Assembly (NCBI RefSeq): GCF_907165195.1
Contig: NZ_OU015584.1
Coordinates: 3,668,978 to 3,732,977 of the forward strand
Length of the DNA: 64,000 bases
Reading direction: 5' to 3'
Source: Parvicella tangerina
Lineage (GTDB): Bacteria > Bacteroidota > Bacteroidia > Flavobacteriales_D > Parvicellaceae
The first letter of the stretch is position 1; each line of letters opens with the position of its first letter. A program made the translations under genes and the position numbers. The notes beneath the pieces were generated by a model. It did no database searches. It was not told the origin of the DNA and saw only the letters and a program-made list of their open reading frames with translations. Shown piece by piece: positions 48,192-56,813 of this stretch.

Positions 48192-49031
48192 TTAAATTTT
48201 TCTACCAGAATAAATTGTTTCGTAATAATCTGGACTATTGGGGTTACTAGAACCAAAAGACAAGTGCATTTCTACTTTCATATTGGGTGAAAGGTAAATA
48301 TCGCCTCCTAAATAATTGTACTCCGTAATGGTAGGTTCAACCCAAAGTTGTCTGTAGTTGATTCCTTCCAAACTCAATCCTGTAGCCAATGTAGATCCTG
48401 AGGTATAAACAGCATTGGAACCGACTCCATCGTAATTATAAAAATTCAACGTAGGAGCTCCAAAATGACCTGCAACGATATCTAAAGTAATATCCGCACT
48501 ATCACTAATTGCAGGGATATACACTCGATAAGTCCCTTCTATACTTCCGTATTCCAAGTCGCTACCATTATCTATAGGGTAACTGGATATATTTAAAGGT
48601 CGAGAAATAGAATCATACCCGTCATCATCAGGAAAACAATTCGTGTTGGGCGTCTTGTTTACCACCAAAGAAATCGTTTGATTAATTCCAGCTAACCCAT
48701 CACTAAAATAGCGGATCACTTGTTGATCATTGACGACTTCTGTCCCCAAATACCAGGTGTATTCCGCATCCTGCTCCAATGCTGTAAAACGAACATTCTT
48801 GTTTTTAAGAATGGTATCGGTATCAGTATAGAGTGCGAAGTTGGTATTTCCTGTTGTCATTTCTTCAATCAAGAAATTGGCACTCACCTCCGTAGCACAA
48901 TCACAAGGATCCTCAGCCTCTTCCATCACTGGAGGTTGTTCCTTTCCGCAGCTAGTGGATAACGTGAGCACCCATCCAGCTATCACAGGTAAGATGAGCT
49001 TATTCTTCTGTTTCTTCAACGCTTTCTTCAT
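48192..49031 (-). CDS. mosaic lipoprotein paralog A
   Basis: A 279-residue lipoprotein (LSTSC, lipid Cys28). Shared block GKEQPPVMEEAEDPCDC, then the PKD/Ig-like domain (EYTWYLGTEVVNDQQVIRYF, CFPDDDGYDSISR) and a C-terminal domain ending YSGRKI. It groups with paralog D in the mature region but shares a 74-bp identical DNA block with paralog C. Its start overlaps the end of the tail-fibre-like gene by 32 bases. Confidence 0.8.
   Translation of the reverse strand: MKKALKKQKNKLILPVIAGWVLTLSTSCGKEQPPVMEEAEDPCDCATEVSANFLIEEMTTGNTNFALYTDTDTILKNKNVRFTALEQDAEYTWYLGTEVVNDQQVIRYFSDGLAGINQTISLVVNKTPNTNCFPDDDGYDSISRPLNISSYPIDNGSDLEYGSIEGTYRVYIPAISDSADITLDIVAGHFGAPTLNFYNYDGVGSNAVYTSGSTLATGLSLEGINYRQLWVEPTITEYNYLGGDIYLSPNMKVEMHLSFGSSNPNSPDYYETIYSGRKI
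48880..48953 (-). repeat. 74-bp block identical to 43838-43911
   Basis: The second copy of the identical block, encoding the post-anchor segment of paralog A. Perfect identity over 74 bases between otherwise diverged genes suggests recent gene conversion. Confidence 0.9.
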
Positions 49032-49857
49032 TCTTTAAAACTTCTATCTCTTCTTTCAATTGTAGAATATATAACGTTAATTCTTCTACTTTCTCCAAAA
49101 GAACTCTGTTCATTTCTCCTAAATCTACTCCTTCTGATTCGTATTCGCATGCTGAAGGAACGTTTGGTAAGTGCTCCTCGGTTTCTATGTAGTTTTGAAG
49201 ACTATCTAACGACATCAATTCATACTCTTCATCAAACACATAATCAGGAATATTATTTAAAGTAGTTGTATACTTTCTGGCAAAGACCTCCCCTTCTCTA
49301 GTTACCGTAAATGACTTATCATTTTCTGTAGTTCCGTTCATTACCTCAATGGCATTAGAATTTTCTCTTACATAGACTCTTATTCCGTATTTACCAGCAG
49401 TAACATTCTTTACGTACAACGTATTATCACCACTTGCTAAATAGTTGATTTTAGCATAAGTTGTTACTACACCAGGGTTCATTCCGATTCCCATTCTATT
49501 ATTGGCTCCATACATGTTGATCCCAATACCACCAGTGCTTATGGACATATTGCCCCCTTCTTGGTTGCTGATCACACTATTCGTCTCACTCATTCTGATT
49601 AACAGTCCGTCTGTAGATTGATCACCCACACTACTATTCGTTAATAACAATCTTGAAGTCTTACCGTGATTAATTGTAAATCTCTGCGCTACTCCACCTG
49701 TTGAATAATCTGTTGTGCCATGTATTTGTAAATTAGCGTTGGGAGAAGTTATTCCTATCCCTGTATTTCCACTCGGAGTAGGAAAAACATTATTTTGTCC
49801 AAAGGACAGCGTAAAAAATGCAAATGATGAGATTGTTAACCAGACTTTATTTTTCAC
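49000..49857 (-). CDS. secreted tail-fibre-like protein with C-terminal coiled coil
   Basis: A 285-residue protein if started at the GTG at 49857, which gives a clean signal peptide (KNKVWLTISSFAFFTLSFGQ); the frame itself is open to 49950. The N-terminal half has the GNTGIGITSPNANLQIHG pattern of Bacteroidota phage-tail-like/S74-related surface proteins. The C-terminal part has NIPDYVFDEEYELMSLDSL, LPNVPSA and a coiled coil (LLEKVEELTLYILQLKEEI), a common trimerisation-type ending. It is the first gene of the accessory cluster. A pair of 13-bp direct repeats lies upstream. It is not evidence of a prophage by itself. Confidence 0.78.
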   Translation of the reverse strand: MKNKVWLTISSFAFFTLSFGQNNVFPTPSGNTGIGITSPNANLQIHGTTDYSTGGVAQRFTINHGKTSRLLLTNSSVGDQSTDGLLIRMSETNSVISNQEGGNMSISTGGIGINMYGANNRMGIGMNPGVVTTYAKINYLASGDNTLYVKNVTAGKYGIRVYVRENSNAIEVMNGTTENDKSFTVTREGEVFARKYTTTLNNIPDYVFDEEYELMSLDSLQNYIETEEHLPNVPSACEYESEGVDLGEMNRVLLEKVEELTLYILQLKEEIEVLKNEESVEETEE

Positions 49858-49929
49858 TTCTAAAAGTTTTATTTGGTACAAATAATGACAATTGATAAAC
49901 AAAAAACAAATAGTTATGCCGCAAAACAG

Positions 49930-49963
49930 GTATAAACACCTAAAAAACACGTATAAATACCTA
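49930..49963 (-). promoter_or_regulatory. paired direct repeats with 21-bp period upstream of the accessory cluster
   Basis: GTATAAACACCTA (49930-49942) and GTATAAATACCTA (49951-49963), plus-strand reading, differ at one base and start 21 bases apart, two helical turns. They lie about 75-105 bases before the GTG start of the first cluster gene, between it and the M23 stop. The geometry is that of LytTR-type operator pairs; the identity of any binding protein is inference. Confidence 0.45.
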
Positions 49964-49981
49964 CGTCTGAAAAATAAAAAA

Positions 49982-50950
49982 TCACATCGACTGTGTTGGC
50001 TGAGAGGAGATTTTCACGACCTCATCAAACTCTTCTGGAGAAAGATCATTAAAGAAGTAATTTACTGGGTTTACAAGATTTCCTTTATACATCACTTCAT
50101 AATGTAAATGAGGACCCACAGAGGCTCCTGTATTCCCGACAAGAGCAATAATATCACCACGTTTTACTTTATCTCCTTTCTTGCACTTGTACTCACTACA
50201 ATGCGCATAGCGTGTTTTATAGCCAAAGCCATGATCTAAGATTACAATTTGGCCATAACCGCTCATTACTTTACACTCTTCAACTACGGCATCTCCAGTA
50301 GCAAAAATCGGAGTTCCTATATCAGCGGTAAAATCAAGCCCCGTGTGCATCTTTAGGATTTTATAGATGGGGTGCATCCGCATACCAAAACCTGATGCAA
50401 TATGCGTTAAATCTTCATTGTGAATAGGTTGAATAGAAGGAACGGATTGCAGTAAATCTTCTTTTTGCTTTGCCATAGCAATGACCGAATCAAAACTTAT
50501 GCTTTGTGCGTACAGTTTTTTCTCTACAATGGCAATCTGTTGTGACACTTCAAATAACAGGTCTCCATGCTCAAGGTCTTTGTACTTGTCTTTGACATTC
50601 GGGTTACCACCTACACCCAACTCTCTTTTATATTGAGGATATGGATCTGCCCCAAAAATAACTCGATAAATATTATCATCTTTTTGTTGCAAATCAGAAC
50701 TGATTTCCTTCAAGTTGTTGACCTGTTCTTTGAGTTCAGCAATTTCTGCCTCATGCTTTTCAATGTCATATTGCACTTCTTTCTTCCCTATATTCTTGAT
50801 GTAACCGTAAGAAAAGAAGAGAATTAAAACGGAAGCAACAAACGCTGCAATCGCATAGTAAGAGAGCCTTTTTAAGTGATCTTTCCAGGTTAATTCAACC
50901 TCATCATAACTCAGCGTCTCCGGATTATATTTATACTTGACCTTGCTCAT
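49982..50950 (-). CDS. M23 family metallopeptidase (LytM-type)
   Basis: A 322-residue inner-membrane-anchored peptidoglycan endopeptidase or division regulator: cytoplasmic N-terminus, one membrane helix (about 32-52), a coiled coil (about 58-90), and the M23 domain (about 195-300) with zinc ligands in HTGLDF and HLHYEV and the YGQIVILDHG/RYAHC motifs. The last ten residues, KISSQPTQSM, are repeated at 42298-42330 next to holB. The catalytic domain is complete. Confidence 0.95.
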   Translation of the reverse strand: MSKVKYKYNPETLSYDEVELTWKDHLKRLSYYAIAAFVASVLILFFSYGYIKNIGKKEVQYDIEKHEAEIAELKEQVNNLKEISSDLQQKDDNIYRVIFGADPYPQYKRELGVGGNPNVKDKYKDLEHGDLLFEVSQQIAIVEKKLYAQSISFDSVIAMAKQKEDLLQSVPSIQPIHNEDLTHIASGFGMRMHPIYKILKMHTGLDFTADIGTPIFATGDAVVEECKVMSGYGQIVILDHGFGYKTRYAHCSEYKCKKGDKVKRGDIIALVGNTGASVGPHLHYEVMYKGNLVNPVNYFFNDLSPEEFDEVVKISSQPTQSM

Positions 50951-51027
50951 GATTTGTGCGAAGGATTGCTAAAATACAGTAACTTCTAGTAAAACGCAAA
51001 ACCCCCAACACCTTTAACATAAATTAA

Positions 51028-51035
51028 TACATTTG
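51028..51035 (+). promoter_or_regulatory. -7 box of the T9SS type A gene
   Basis: TACATTTG, an exact TAnnTTTG match, seven bases before ATG 51043. Confidence 0.55.
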
Positions 51036-51042
51036 TTATACG

Positions 51043-51927
51043 ATGAAAAAGCACTTCTATTTTTTGATCTCTTGTATACTTATATTGCAGAGTATACAAT
51101 GCTCCTCGCAAACCTATTTACCTTTGATTGGACAAACCAACAGATGGAGTGTAACCAACTGTTTTAATGGCTGTTTGACCGATACTTATTTTTTAGATGG
51201 AGATACCACCATCAATGGTAAAGGTTATCGGGTGCTAAATGGTTATCATTTTATTTCGGGCTCCTTCTTGATTCGTGAAGAAGTTGCTTCAAAGAAAGTT
51301 TTCATTGGCATAATCAACGGCAATAAGCTGGATGAGTACCTTGTTTATGACTTCGGTATTCAGGTTGGAGATTCCGTTCAGGTTTTTAACCCAATTAGTC
51401 CGCTGCCAACAAACGTTGGCAAGTTGTATCTGGACTCCACCTCAACACAAGTACTTGATGACGGTATCTTTCATAATGTTTTCTATCTATCCACAGTTAA
51501 TAATCAGTATCGTCCTGTTTGGATAGAGGGGGTTGGCTCTTTAACCCTGATTAATACACCATGTGCCACGCCTGATGTAAATAGTGTTGGACACTTGAGT
51601 TGTTATACGCGCAATGATATTTTTACTTATAGCAATCTTGACTCTATAGAAAGTTGCTCCTCACATATTGCCTTATCTTCTGATTCTTTCTCTGAATCCA
51701 AAAAAACTATTTCAATCACAAATACGAATACCCTGGTAAAAATTGAAAATCTACCTTCTTATTGTCAAATTGGTATCTACAGTATGAATGGTCTTCTTCT
51801 TCACCAAGAAAACTTAGGAGAAGCAGCAACTCCAGAAATTGACATCAATCATTTGGCAAAAGGCATCTACCTCATTACTGTTACTTCATCAAATGAGTTT
51901 TGGTCCAAGAAATTCATCAAGCTTTAA
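51043..51927 (+). CDS. secreted protein with T9SS type A sorting domain
   Basis: A 294-residue protein with a signal peptide (about 1-23) and a C-terminal Por-type sorting domain (about 220-294: SITNTNTLVKIENL ... GIYSMNGLLLHQENL ... KGIYLITVTSSNEFWSKKFI). The central part (about 25-210) is not recognised and holds several Cys. Exported by T9SS. Its end overlaps the convergent methyltransferase gene by 11 bases. Confidence 0.85.
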   Translation: MKKHFYFLISCILILQSIQCSSQTYLPLIGQTNRWSVTNCFNGCLTDTYFLDGDTTINGKGYRVLNGYHFISGSFLIREEVASKKVFIGIINGNKLDEYLVYDFGIQVGDSVQVFNPISPLPTNVGKLYLDSTSTQVLDDGIFHNVFYLSTVNNQYRPVWIEGVGSLTLINTPCATPDVNSVGHLSCYTRNDIFTYSNLDSIESCSSHIALSSDSFSESKKTISITNTNTLVKIENLPSYCQIGIYSMNGLLLHQENLGEAATPEIDINHLAKGIYLITVTSSNEFWSKKFIKL

Positions 51928-52453
51928 GGCACATCTTTTTCGTCACTTCCCAAAGTACAGCTCCACCACAAACAGAGACATTTAATGAATGTTTGGTACC
52001 AAACTGGGGTATTTCCACAACTTCATCACACGCTGCAATTACTTCATCCTGAACTCCCTCAACCTCATTTCCAAATATCAAGGCTACTCCATTTTCCTCA
52101 ATTTGTAAATCTTGCAATAAAGTAGTTTTTACCGCTTGTTCAACGGCACAAGTTTTATACCCTTTCGCTTTCAAAGCAGCTACAACTTCAACTGTGTTTT
52201 CAACATATTCCCAATCTACGGCCTCCGTAGCACCCAACGCTGTTTTTCTGATTTCCCGATGAGGAGGACAAGCTGTGATTCCACAGAGATAGATCTTTTC
52301 GATATTGAAAGCATCTCCTGTTCTAAAAAAAGAGCCCACATTATTCAAGCTTCTAATGTTGTCTAATACTACCACAATGGGATGTTTGGACTTTTGTTTA
52401 AAGGCCTCTACACTATCTCTTTTCAGTTCGTCAAGCTTCAACTTTCTGTTCAT
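51917..52453 (-). CDS. SpoU/TrmH family RNA 2'-O-methyltransferase
   Basis: A 178-residue SPOUT methyltransferase. Seen: motif 1 LDNIRSLNNVGSFFRTGDAF (RNA-binding Asn and Arg), motif 2 ALIFGNEVEGV, and motif 3 IPQFGTKHSLNVSVCGGAVLWE, forming the SAM-binding knot. It lacks the N-terminal RNA-recognition domain of the longer RlmB type, so the target (tRNA or rRNA) is uncertain. Confidence 0.93.
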   Translation of the reverse strand: MNRKLKLDELKRDSVEAFKQKSKHPIVVVLDNIRSLNNVGSFFRTGDAFNIEKIYLCGITACPPHREIRKTALGATEAVDWEYVENTVEVVAALKAKGYKTCAVEQAVKTTLLQDLQIEENGVALIFGNEVEGVQDEVIAACDEVVEIPQFGTKHSLNVSVCGGAVLWEVTKKMCLKA

Positions 52454-52528
52454 AACTATTGATAATTGGGGTAAAACTAAAAAATCATTTGCAAAGCCTT
52501 TTTTATCTTCGTGTGAAAGTGATCGAAA

Positions 52529-55156
52529 GTGGCAAAGAAAAAATCATCAACTACATCGAAAAAAGCAAAGGAAACCCCTTTGATGCAACAATATAATAAG
52601 ATTAAGGCCAAATACCCTGAAGCCCTCTTGCTTTTTCGCGTTGGAGATTTTTACGAAACATTTGGTCAAGATGCCATCACCGCAGCTAATATTCTAGGGA
52701 TTGTACTCACTGCCCGAAATAATGGTTCTTCGAAACTAGAGCTTGCTGGTTTTCCTCATCATTCACTTGAAACTTACTTACCTAAATTGGTTCGTGCAGG
52801 GCAGCGGGTTGCTATCTGTGATCAATTGGAAGACCCAAAGAAAACCAAGAAAATCGTAAAACGTGGGGTTACTGAACTGGTAACACCTGGTGTGGCGTTT
52901 AATGAGCAAGTCCTCGACCAAAAAAAGAACAACTTTTTAGCAAGTATCCATTTTGGTAAGAATAAAGCAGGCGTGGCCTTTCTGGATGTTTCAACTGGAG
53001 AATTCTTATTGGCCGAAGGGAATTTTGAATATATCGAAAAGCTATTTCAGGGCTTCATGCCATCGGAAGTTTTATTTCAGCGAAACAAGGACAAAGTATT
53101 TATAGAGAACTTCGGTGACAAACATTACACTTTCAGACTAGACGACTGGGTTTTTACTGAAGATTTTGCCTACGAAAAGTTGCTGCGGCATTTTGGGACA
53201 AAAAGTCTAAAAGGGTTTGGCGTAGAAGATCATCCATTAGGAGTTATTGCAGCCGGAGCGATTCTTCATTACCTCTCGGAGACACAGCATAATAAAGTGG
53301 CTCACATATCGAGTATTTCGCGAATTGAAGAAGATCAATACGTTTGGCTAGACAAGTTTACGATTCGTAATCTGGAGATCATTCACTCTCCCAACGAAGA
53401 TGCCACAACGCTAATCCAGGTTATTGACAAGACGGTGTCTCCTATGGGAGGACGGCTGCTTAAACGATGGGTGGTGCTGCCGTTAAAAGACACGAATCGA
53501 ATTAACTCCAGATTGGAAATTGTTGAATTTTTTGTCAACAACCAATCCTTCTCACAAGAGCTTAATCAACAGTTGAATAACATCGGTGATTTAGAGCGTT
53601 TGATCTCCAAAGTTGCTGCCTTGAGGATTTCTCCAAGAGAAACCGTACAGCTCAAATATGCTTTAAAGACACTGGCCCCGATAAAGAAATTATGTGAAGC
53701 TGCTTCGCTTGAAGCTCTACAGAATATAGGTCAGCAAATCAACCTTTGTGAAGCTATTGCCTCCCGTTTAGAAAAAGAAATTAAAGATGACGCTCCTGTT
53801 GTATTGAGCAAAGGAGGTGTTATCGCCAGCGGAGTTAATCAGGAATTGGATGACCTGAGAGCTATTTCATTTTCTGGTAAAGACTATTTACTTCAAATGC
53901 AACAGCGCTTGTGCGAAGAAACAGGTATCCCCTCTCTGAAGATTGCGTTCAACAACGTCTTTGGTTATTATATTGAAGTCAGGAATACACATAAGGATAA
54001 AGTCCCTGAAAATTGGGTCCGTAAGCAAACCCTAACGCAGGCTGAAAGATATATAACCGAAGAACTCAAGGAATACGAGTCTAAAATTCTTGGGGCCGAA
54101 GAAAAAATACAGGTATTAGAAGCTCAACTTTTTGAAGAATTGGTGTTTGCTCTTTCAGAATTCCTTCAGCCTATTCAATATAATGCCTCGCTAATTGCGC
54201 AGTTAGATTGTCTGCTGTCTTTTGCAAAACTTGCTGTTGAGAATAGCTATACCAAGCCGGTTATTACAAACAGTAAAATCATCGATATTAAGGAGGGTAG
54301 ACATCCAGTTATTGAACAGAACCTTCCAATTGGAGAGGAATACATTGCCAATGATGTCTATCTGGACGAAGAAAACCAACAAATCATCATGATCACTGGG
54401 CCCAACATGAGTGGTAAATCTGCACTTCTCCGACAAACAGCATTAATCATCTTAATGGCTCAAATGGGTAGTTTTGTCCCGGCAAAATCAGCAACTTTTG
54501 GATATGTGGATAAGGTATTTACACGAGTTGGTGCAAGTGATAATATCTCTAGCGGAGAATCTACCTTCATGGTAGAGATGAATGAGACGGCTAGTATTCT
54601 CAACAACATCTCAGATAGAAGCTTGATCCTACTTGATGAAATTGGAAGAGGCACCAGTACTTATGATGGTATTTCAATTGCCTGGTCCATCGCAGAATAT
54701 TTGCATCAGCACCCGAAATACAAAGCAAAGACACTTTTCGCCACCCACTACCATGAGCTCAATGAGATGACAACTTCTTTTCCGAGGATTAAAAACTTTA
54801 ACGTTTCCGTAAAAGAACTCAATAAGCGCATTATTTTTCTTAGAAAACTAGTTGAAGGAGGTAGTGAGCACAGTTTTGGAATCCATGTCGCAAAAGTCGC
54901 TGGAATGCCTAACGAAGTGGTGAATAGAGCGAACAAGATCCTGGAACGACTGGAAAAATCTCATAGTTCTGATGAACTATCTGAAAAAGCAAAAGAACTT
55001 GCCGCTGATGCCAGTATGCAATTGAGCTTCTTCCAACTTGATGATCCCGTGCTATCTCAGGTTAAAGATGAAATAAAGAATCTTGACATCAACACGCTAA
55101 CACCTGTGGAGGCACTCATGAAGTTAAATGAAATCAAAAAGCTTGTTGGAGGATAA
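52529..55156 (+). CDS. mutS: DNA mismatch repair protein MutS
   Basis: An 875-residue mismatch sensor ATPase. The N-terminal mismatch-binding domain has the GDFYETF Phe-X-Glu motif (about residues 45-51); the Walker A motif [11 protein letters not shown] lies near 622-632 and the Walker B motif [14 protein letters not shown] near 699-712. Full length. The start is the GTG at 52529 (GTGGCAAAG), matching the usual MAKK opening; a near-consensus -7 box (TATCTTCG, 52504-52511) lies 17 bases upstream. mutL is not in the window. Confidence 0.98.
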   Translation: MAKKKSSTTSKKAKETPLMQQYNKIKAKYPEALLLFRVGDFYETFGQDAITAANILGIVLTARNNGSSKLELAGFPHHSLETYLPKLVRAGQRVAICDQLEDPKKTKKIVKRGVTELVTPGVAFNEQVLDQKKNNFLASIHFGKNKAGVAFLDVSTGEFLLAEGNFEYIEKLFQGFMPSEVLFQRNKDKVFIENFGDKHYTFRLDDWVFTEDFAYEKLLRHFGTKSLKGFGVEDHPLGVIAAGAILHYLSETQHNKVAHISSISRIEEDQYVWLDKFTIRNLEIIHSPNEDATTLIQVIDKTVSPMGGRLLKRWVVLPLKDTNRINSRLEIVEFFVNNQSFSQELNQQLNNIGDLERLISKVAALRISPRETVQLKYALKTLAPIKKLCEAASLEALQNIGQQINLCEAIASRLEKEIKDDAPVVLSKGGVIASGVNQELDDLRAISFSGKDYLLQMQQRLCEETGIPSLKIAFNNVFGYYIEVRNTHKDKVPENWVRKQTLTQAERYITEELKEYESKILGAEEKIQVLEAQLFEELVFALSEFLQPIQYNASLIAQLDCLLSFAKLAVENSYTKPVITNSKIIDIKEGRHPVIEQNLPIGEEYIANDVYLDEENQQIIMITGPNMSGKSALLRQTALIILMAQMGSFVPAKSATFGYVDKVFTRVGASDNISSGESTFMVEMNETASILNNISDRSLILLDEIGRGTSTYDGISIAWSIAEYLHQHPKYKAKTLFATHYHELNEMTTSFPRIKNFNVSVKELNKRIIFLRKLVEGGSEHSFGIHVAKVAGMPNEVVNRANKILERLEKSHSSDELSEKAKELAADASMQLSFFQLDDPVLSQVKDEIKNLDINTLTPVEALMKLNEIKKLVGG

Positions 55157-55186
55157 AAAAAAGCCTCCCAAAACTGGAAGGCTTTC
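55157..55186 (-). terminator. Rho-independent terminator of the universal stress protein gene
   Basis: On the minus strand AAAGCCTTCC pairs with GGAGGCTTT (one bulge) and is followed by eight Ts that reach the mutS stop. On the plus strand the same hairpin has a shorter T-run, so it may act in both directions. Confidence 0.75.
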
Positions 55187-55209
55187 TAACATTTCTTTTT
55201 TCGTACCAC

Positions 55210-56049
55210 TTAGATTGTGTTTCCAAACACACTTCCAGTTGCAGATGTTGTTTCTCTAGGGTTTACACAAAGTACAGGAATCTGATCTTCATTTGTGATG
55301 ATCTGTTGCTCATATCTTGCTCCCAACATACCCATCAATGAATTTCTTTGGAGGTTCATGATCGTAATTAAGTCTGCACCAATCTCTCCAGCAAGATCAA
55401 GCAATTGATCTACAAAATCACCAGACTTATCCGCTATGTGAGCAGCACACTTTACATGCTTATCAGCAAGATATTTCTTGGCATAAGCAATGTTTCCATT
55501 CAACTTATTTCTCAAGAACTCATCAGATTCTTTTGGTGTAACAATATGCACTTCTGAGTCAAAGTATTTAGCCATGTCGGCAACAATCTCTAATTTTTGT
55601 TTCGTTTCATTATGCAAGTCTAATGGAACAAGGATCTTATCGTACCCACTTTTCTTTTCTGTTCCTTTTTGCGTAACGATAAATGGCACCTTTGAATTGG
55701 TAATTACCTTCATGGCGTAGCTTCCGGTAACTTTTTGCCAACCGCTTGCTCCATGGGTACCCATAATAATCAGCCCAGCATCTATCTCAGCAGCAACATC
55801 ACCGATGTCTTCAAAAATGTTTCCTACTCTCGTAATGGATTTAACGTTAACATCTTCATCATACCTTCTCAAGAACTCTATTTCTTCCTCAAGTTTCTTA
55901 TTTGCCTTATCTAAGTCGTCTTTACTTTCTACGATATTCAAAAGATAAAGCTCTGCCTCTACAGATTTTGCTAAATCAGCTGCATGAATCATTGCTGTGT
56001 GTGCTACCTCAGTAAAATCAGTTGGCACTAAGAATTTTTTAATAATCAT
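55210..56049 (-). CDS. universal stress protein, two UspA domains
   Basis: A 279-residue protein with two tandem Usp domains (about 1-145 and 150-275). Seen: FLVPTDFTEVAHTAMIHA and KILVPLDLHNETKQKLEIV at the domain starts, and IIMGTHGASGWQKVTGSYA, a version of the ATP-binding G-X2-G-X9-G motif, in domain 1. Domain 2 has a degenerate version. Likely an ATP-binding stress-survival protein of the cytoplasm. A near-consensus -7 box (TAATTTTA, 56064-56057) and a 12-bp palindrome lie upstream. Confidence 0.92.
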   Translation of the reverse strand: MIIKKFLVPTDFTEVAHTAMIHAADLAKSVEAELYLLNIVESKDDLDKANKKLEEEIEFLRRYDEDVNVKSITRVGNIFEDIGDVAAEIDAGLIIMGTHGASGWQKVTGSYAMKVITNSKVPFIVTQKGTEKKSGYDKILVPLDLHNETKQKLEIVADMAKYFDSEVHIVTPKESDEFLRNKLNGNIAYAKKYLADKHVKCAAHIADKSGDFVDQLLDLAGEIGADLITIMNLQRNSLMGMLGARYEQQIITNEDQIPVLCVNPRETTSATGSVFGNTI

Positions 56050-56088
56050 GGGATTCTAAAATTATAATTTCAATGTTAAAATTCAGAA

Positions 56089-56100
56089 CGTAATATTACG
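56089..56100. promoter_or_regulatory. 12-bp perfect palindrome upstream of the universal stress gene
   Basis: CGTAATATTACG, centred about 34 bases upstream of the candidate -7 box of the universal stress protein gene. It could be an operator; it could also be chance in AT-rich DNA. Confidence 0.25.
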
Positions 56101-56174
56101 AATTTCTTTCTTCGTGACAATGGTTCACTAAAAATTTTAGAAAAACCATCCTTGTTGACGGGGACTAAATCAGT

Positions 56175-56351
56175 TCATTCATCCTGATCATCATCTTTCA
56201 TATCCGCATTGATCCGCCACGACATGGCTCCTGCTGCCAAGGGGAATGCAATTGTAAAGAAAGGAAACTTGATCTTCATGTTCTTGTCAACCAGATAACC
56301 TCCAGCCAGTGCTCCAAAAACAAGCAGTATGATTCTAATTTTATTCTTCAA
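56175..56351 (-). CDS. small membrane protein downstream of bactofilin
   Basis: A 58-residue protein with two short hydrophobic helices (IRIILLVFGALAGGYLV at about 5-21 and FPFFTIAFPLAAGAMSW at about 29-45) and an acidic tail (DMKDDDQDE). It starts at a TTG six bases after the bactofilin stop, with no ATG option at the N-terminus. In related genomes a small AtpZ/AtpI-like gene often follows bactofilin ahead of the ATP synthase genes; this protein could be a short version, but no signature is clear and no atp gene follows. Confidence 0.6.
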   Translation of the reverse strand: MKNKIRIILLVFGALAGGYLVDKNMKIKFPFFTIAFPLAAGAMSWRINADMKDDDQDE

Positions 56352-56357
56352 TGGTTT

Positions 56358-56810
56358 TTAAGCGTGCTCTTCCAGGATTTCTTCAACCGTCACTCCAGCT
56401 TTAGAAGAAGACCCGTCACTTCGAGATGTGTCTCCACCCATATCACAAGTACCTGTAAATTCAGCACCAGATTCAATTGCTAGCTTGCGCGTAACAATCT
56501 TTCCAGTCAATTTAGCGGTAGATTTCAAGGATAGTAATTCCTCTACTTTAATAGTCCCTAGAATTTCTCCTTCAACATCAGCATTCTGGCAAATAATATC
56601 GCCATCAACCTTTCCATTCGTACCGATTACAAGCCTACCTTTTGTTTGTACAACACCTTTTACAAACCCATCTATCCTTAGGTTACTATCGGCCTTTATT
56701 TCTCCTTCTATACTCGTTCCTTCCACAATTCGATTCAAGCGATCAGGAGCATTCATGCTCACTGTTTTTCCTGAACCACTTGTACTTCCTTTAAACATTG
56801 TCTTTGCCAT
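56358..56810 (-). CDS. bactofilin (polymer-forming cytoskeletal protein)
   Basis: A 150-residue bactofilin. A disordered N-terminus (1-25) is followed by the right-handed beta-helix core (about 27-120) with typical repeats: GTSIEGEIKADSNLRIDG, KGRLVIGTNGKVDGDI, NADVEGEILGTIKV. The tail is Ser/Asp-rich. These proteins polymerise without nucleotide and organise cell-shape or peptidoglycan enzymes. It lies three bases after the oligopeptide-binding lipoprotein gene and six before a small membrane-protein gene. Confidence 0.93.
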   Translation of the reverse strand: MAKTMFKGSTSGSGKTVSMNAPDRLNRIVEGTSIEGEIKADSNLRIDGFVKGVVQTKGRLVIGTNGKVDGDIICQNADVEGEILGTIKVEELLSLKSTAKLTGKIVTRKLAIESGAEFTGTCDMGGDTSRSDGSSSKAGVTVEEILEEHA

Positions 56811-56813
56811 AAC

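Noticed and set aside
49000-49857. Possible prophage fragment, because of the tail-fibre-like protein
   Set aside because: No other phage gene (integrase, capsid, terminase, lysis) is present; such S74-related proteins with signal peptides are common chromosomal surface proteins in Bacteroidota.
42346-49857. Antiphage defence or toxin-antitoxin system in the accessory cluster
   Set aside because: All products have signal peptides, lipid anchors or T9SS tags, and no nuclease, ATPase or known effector domain is visible; a surface role fits better.
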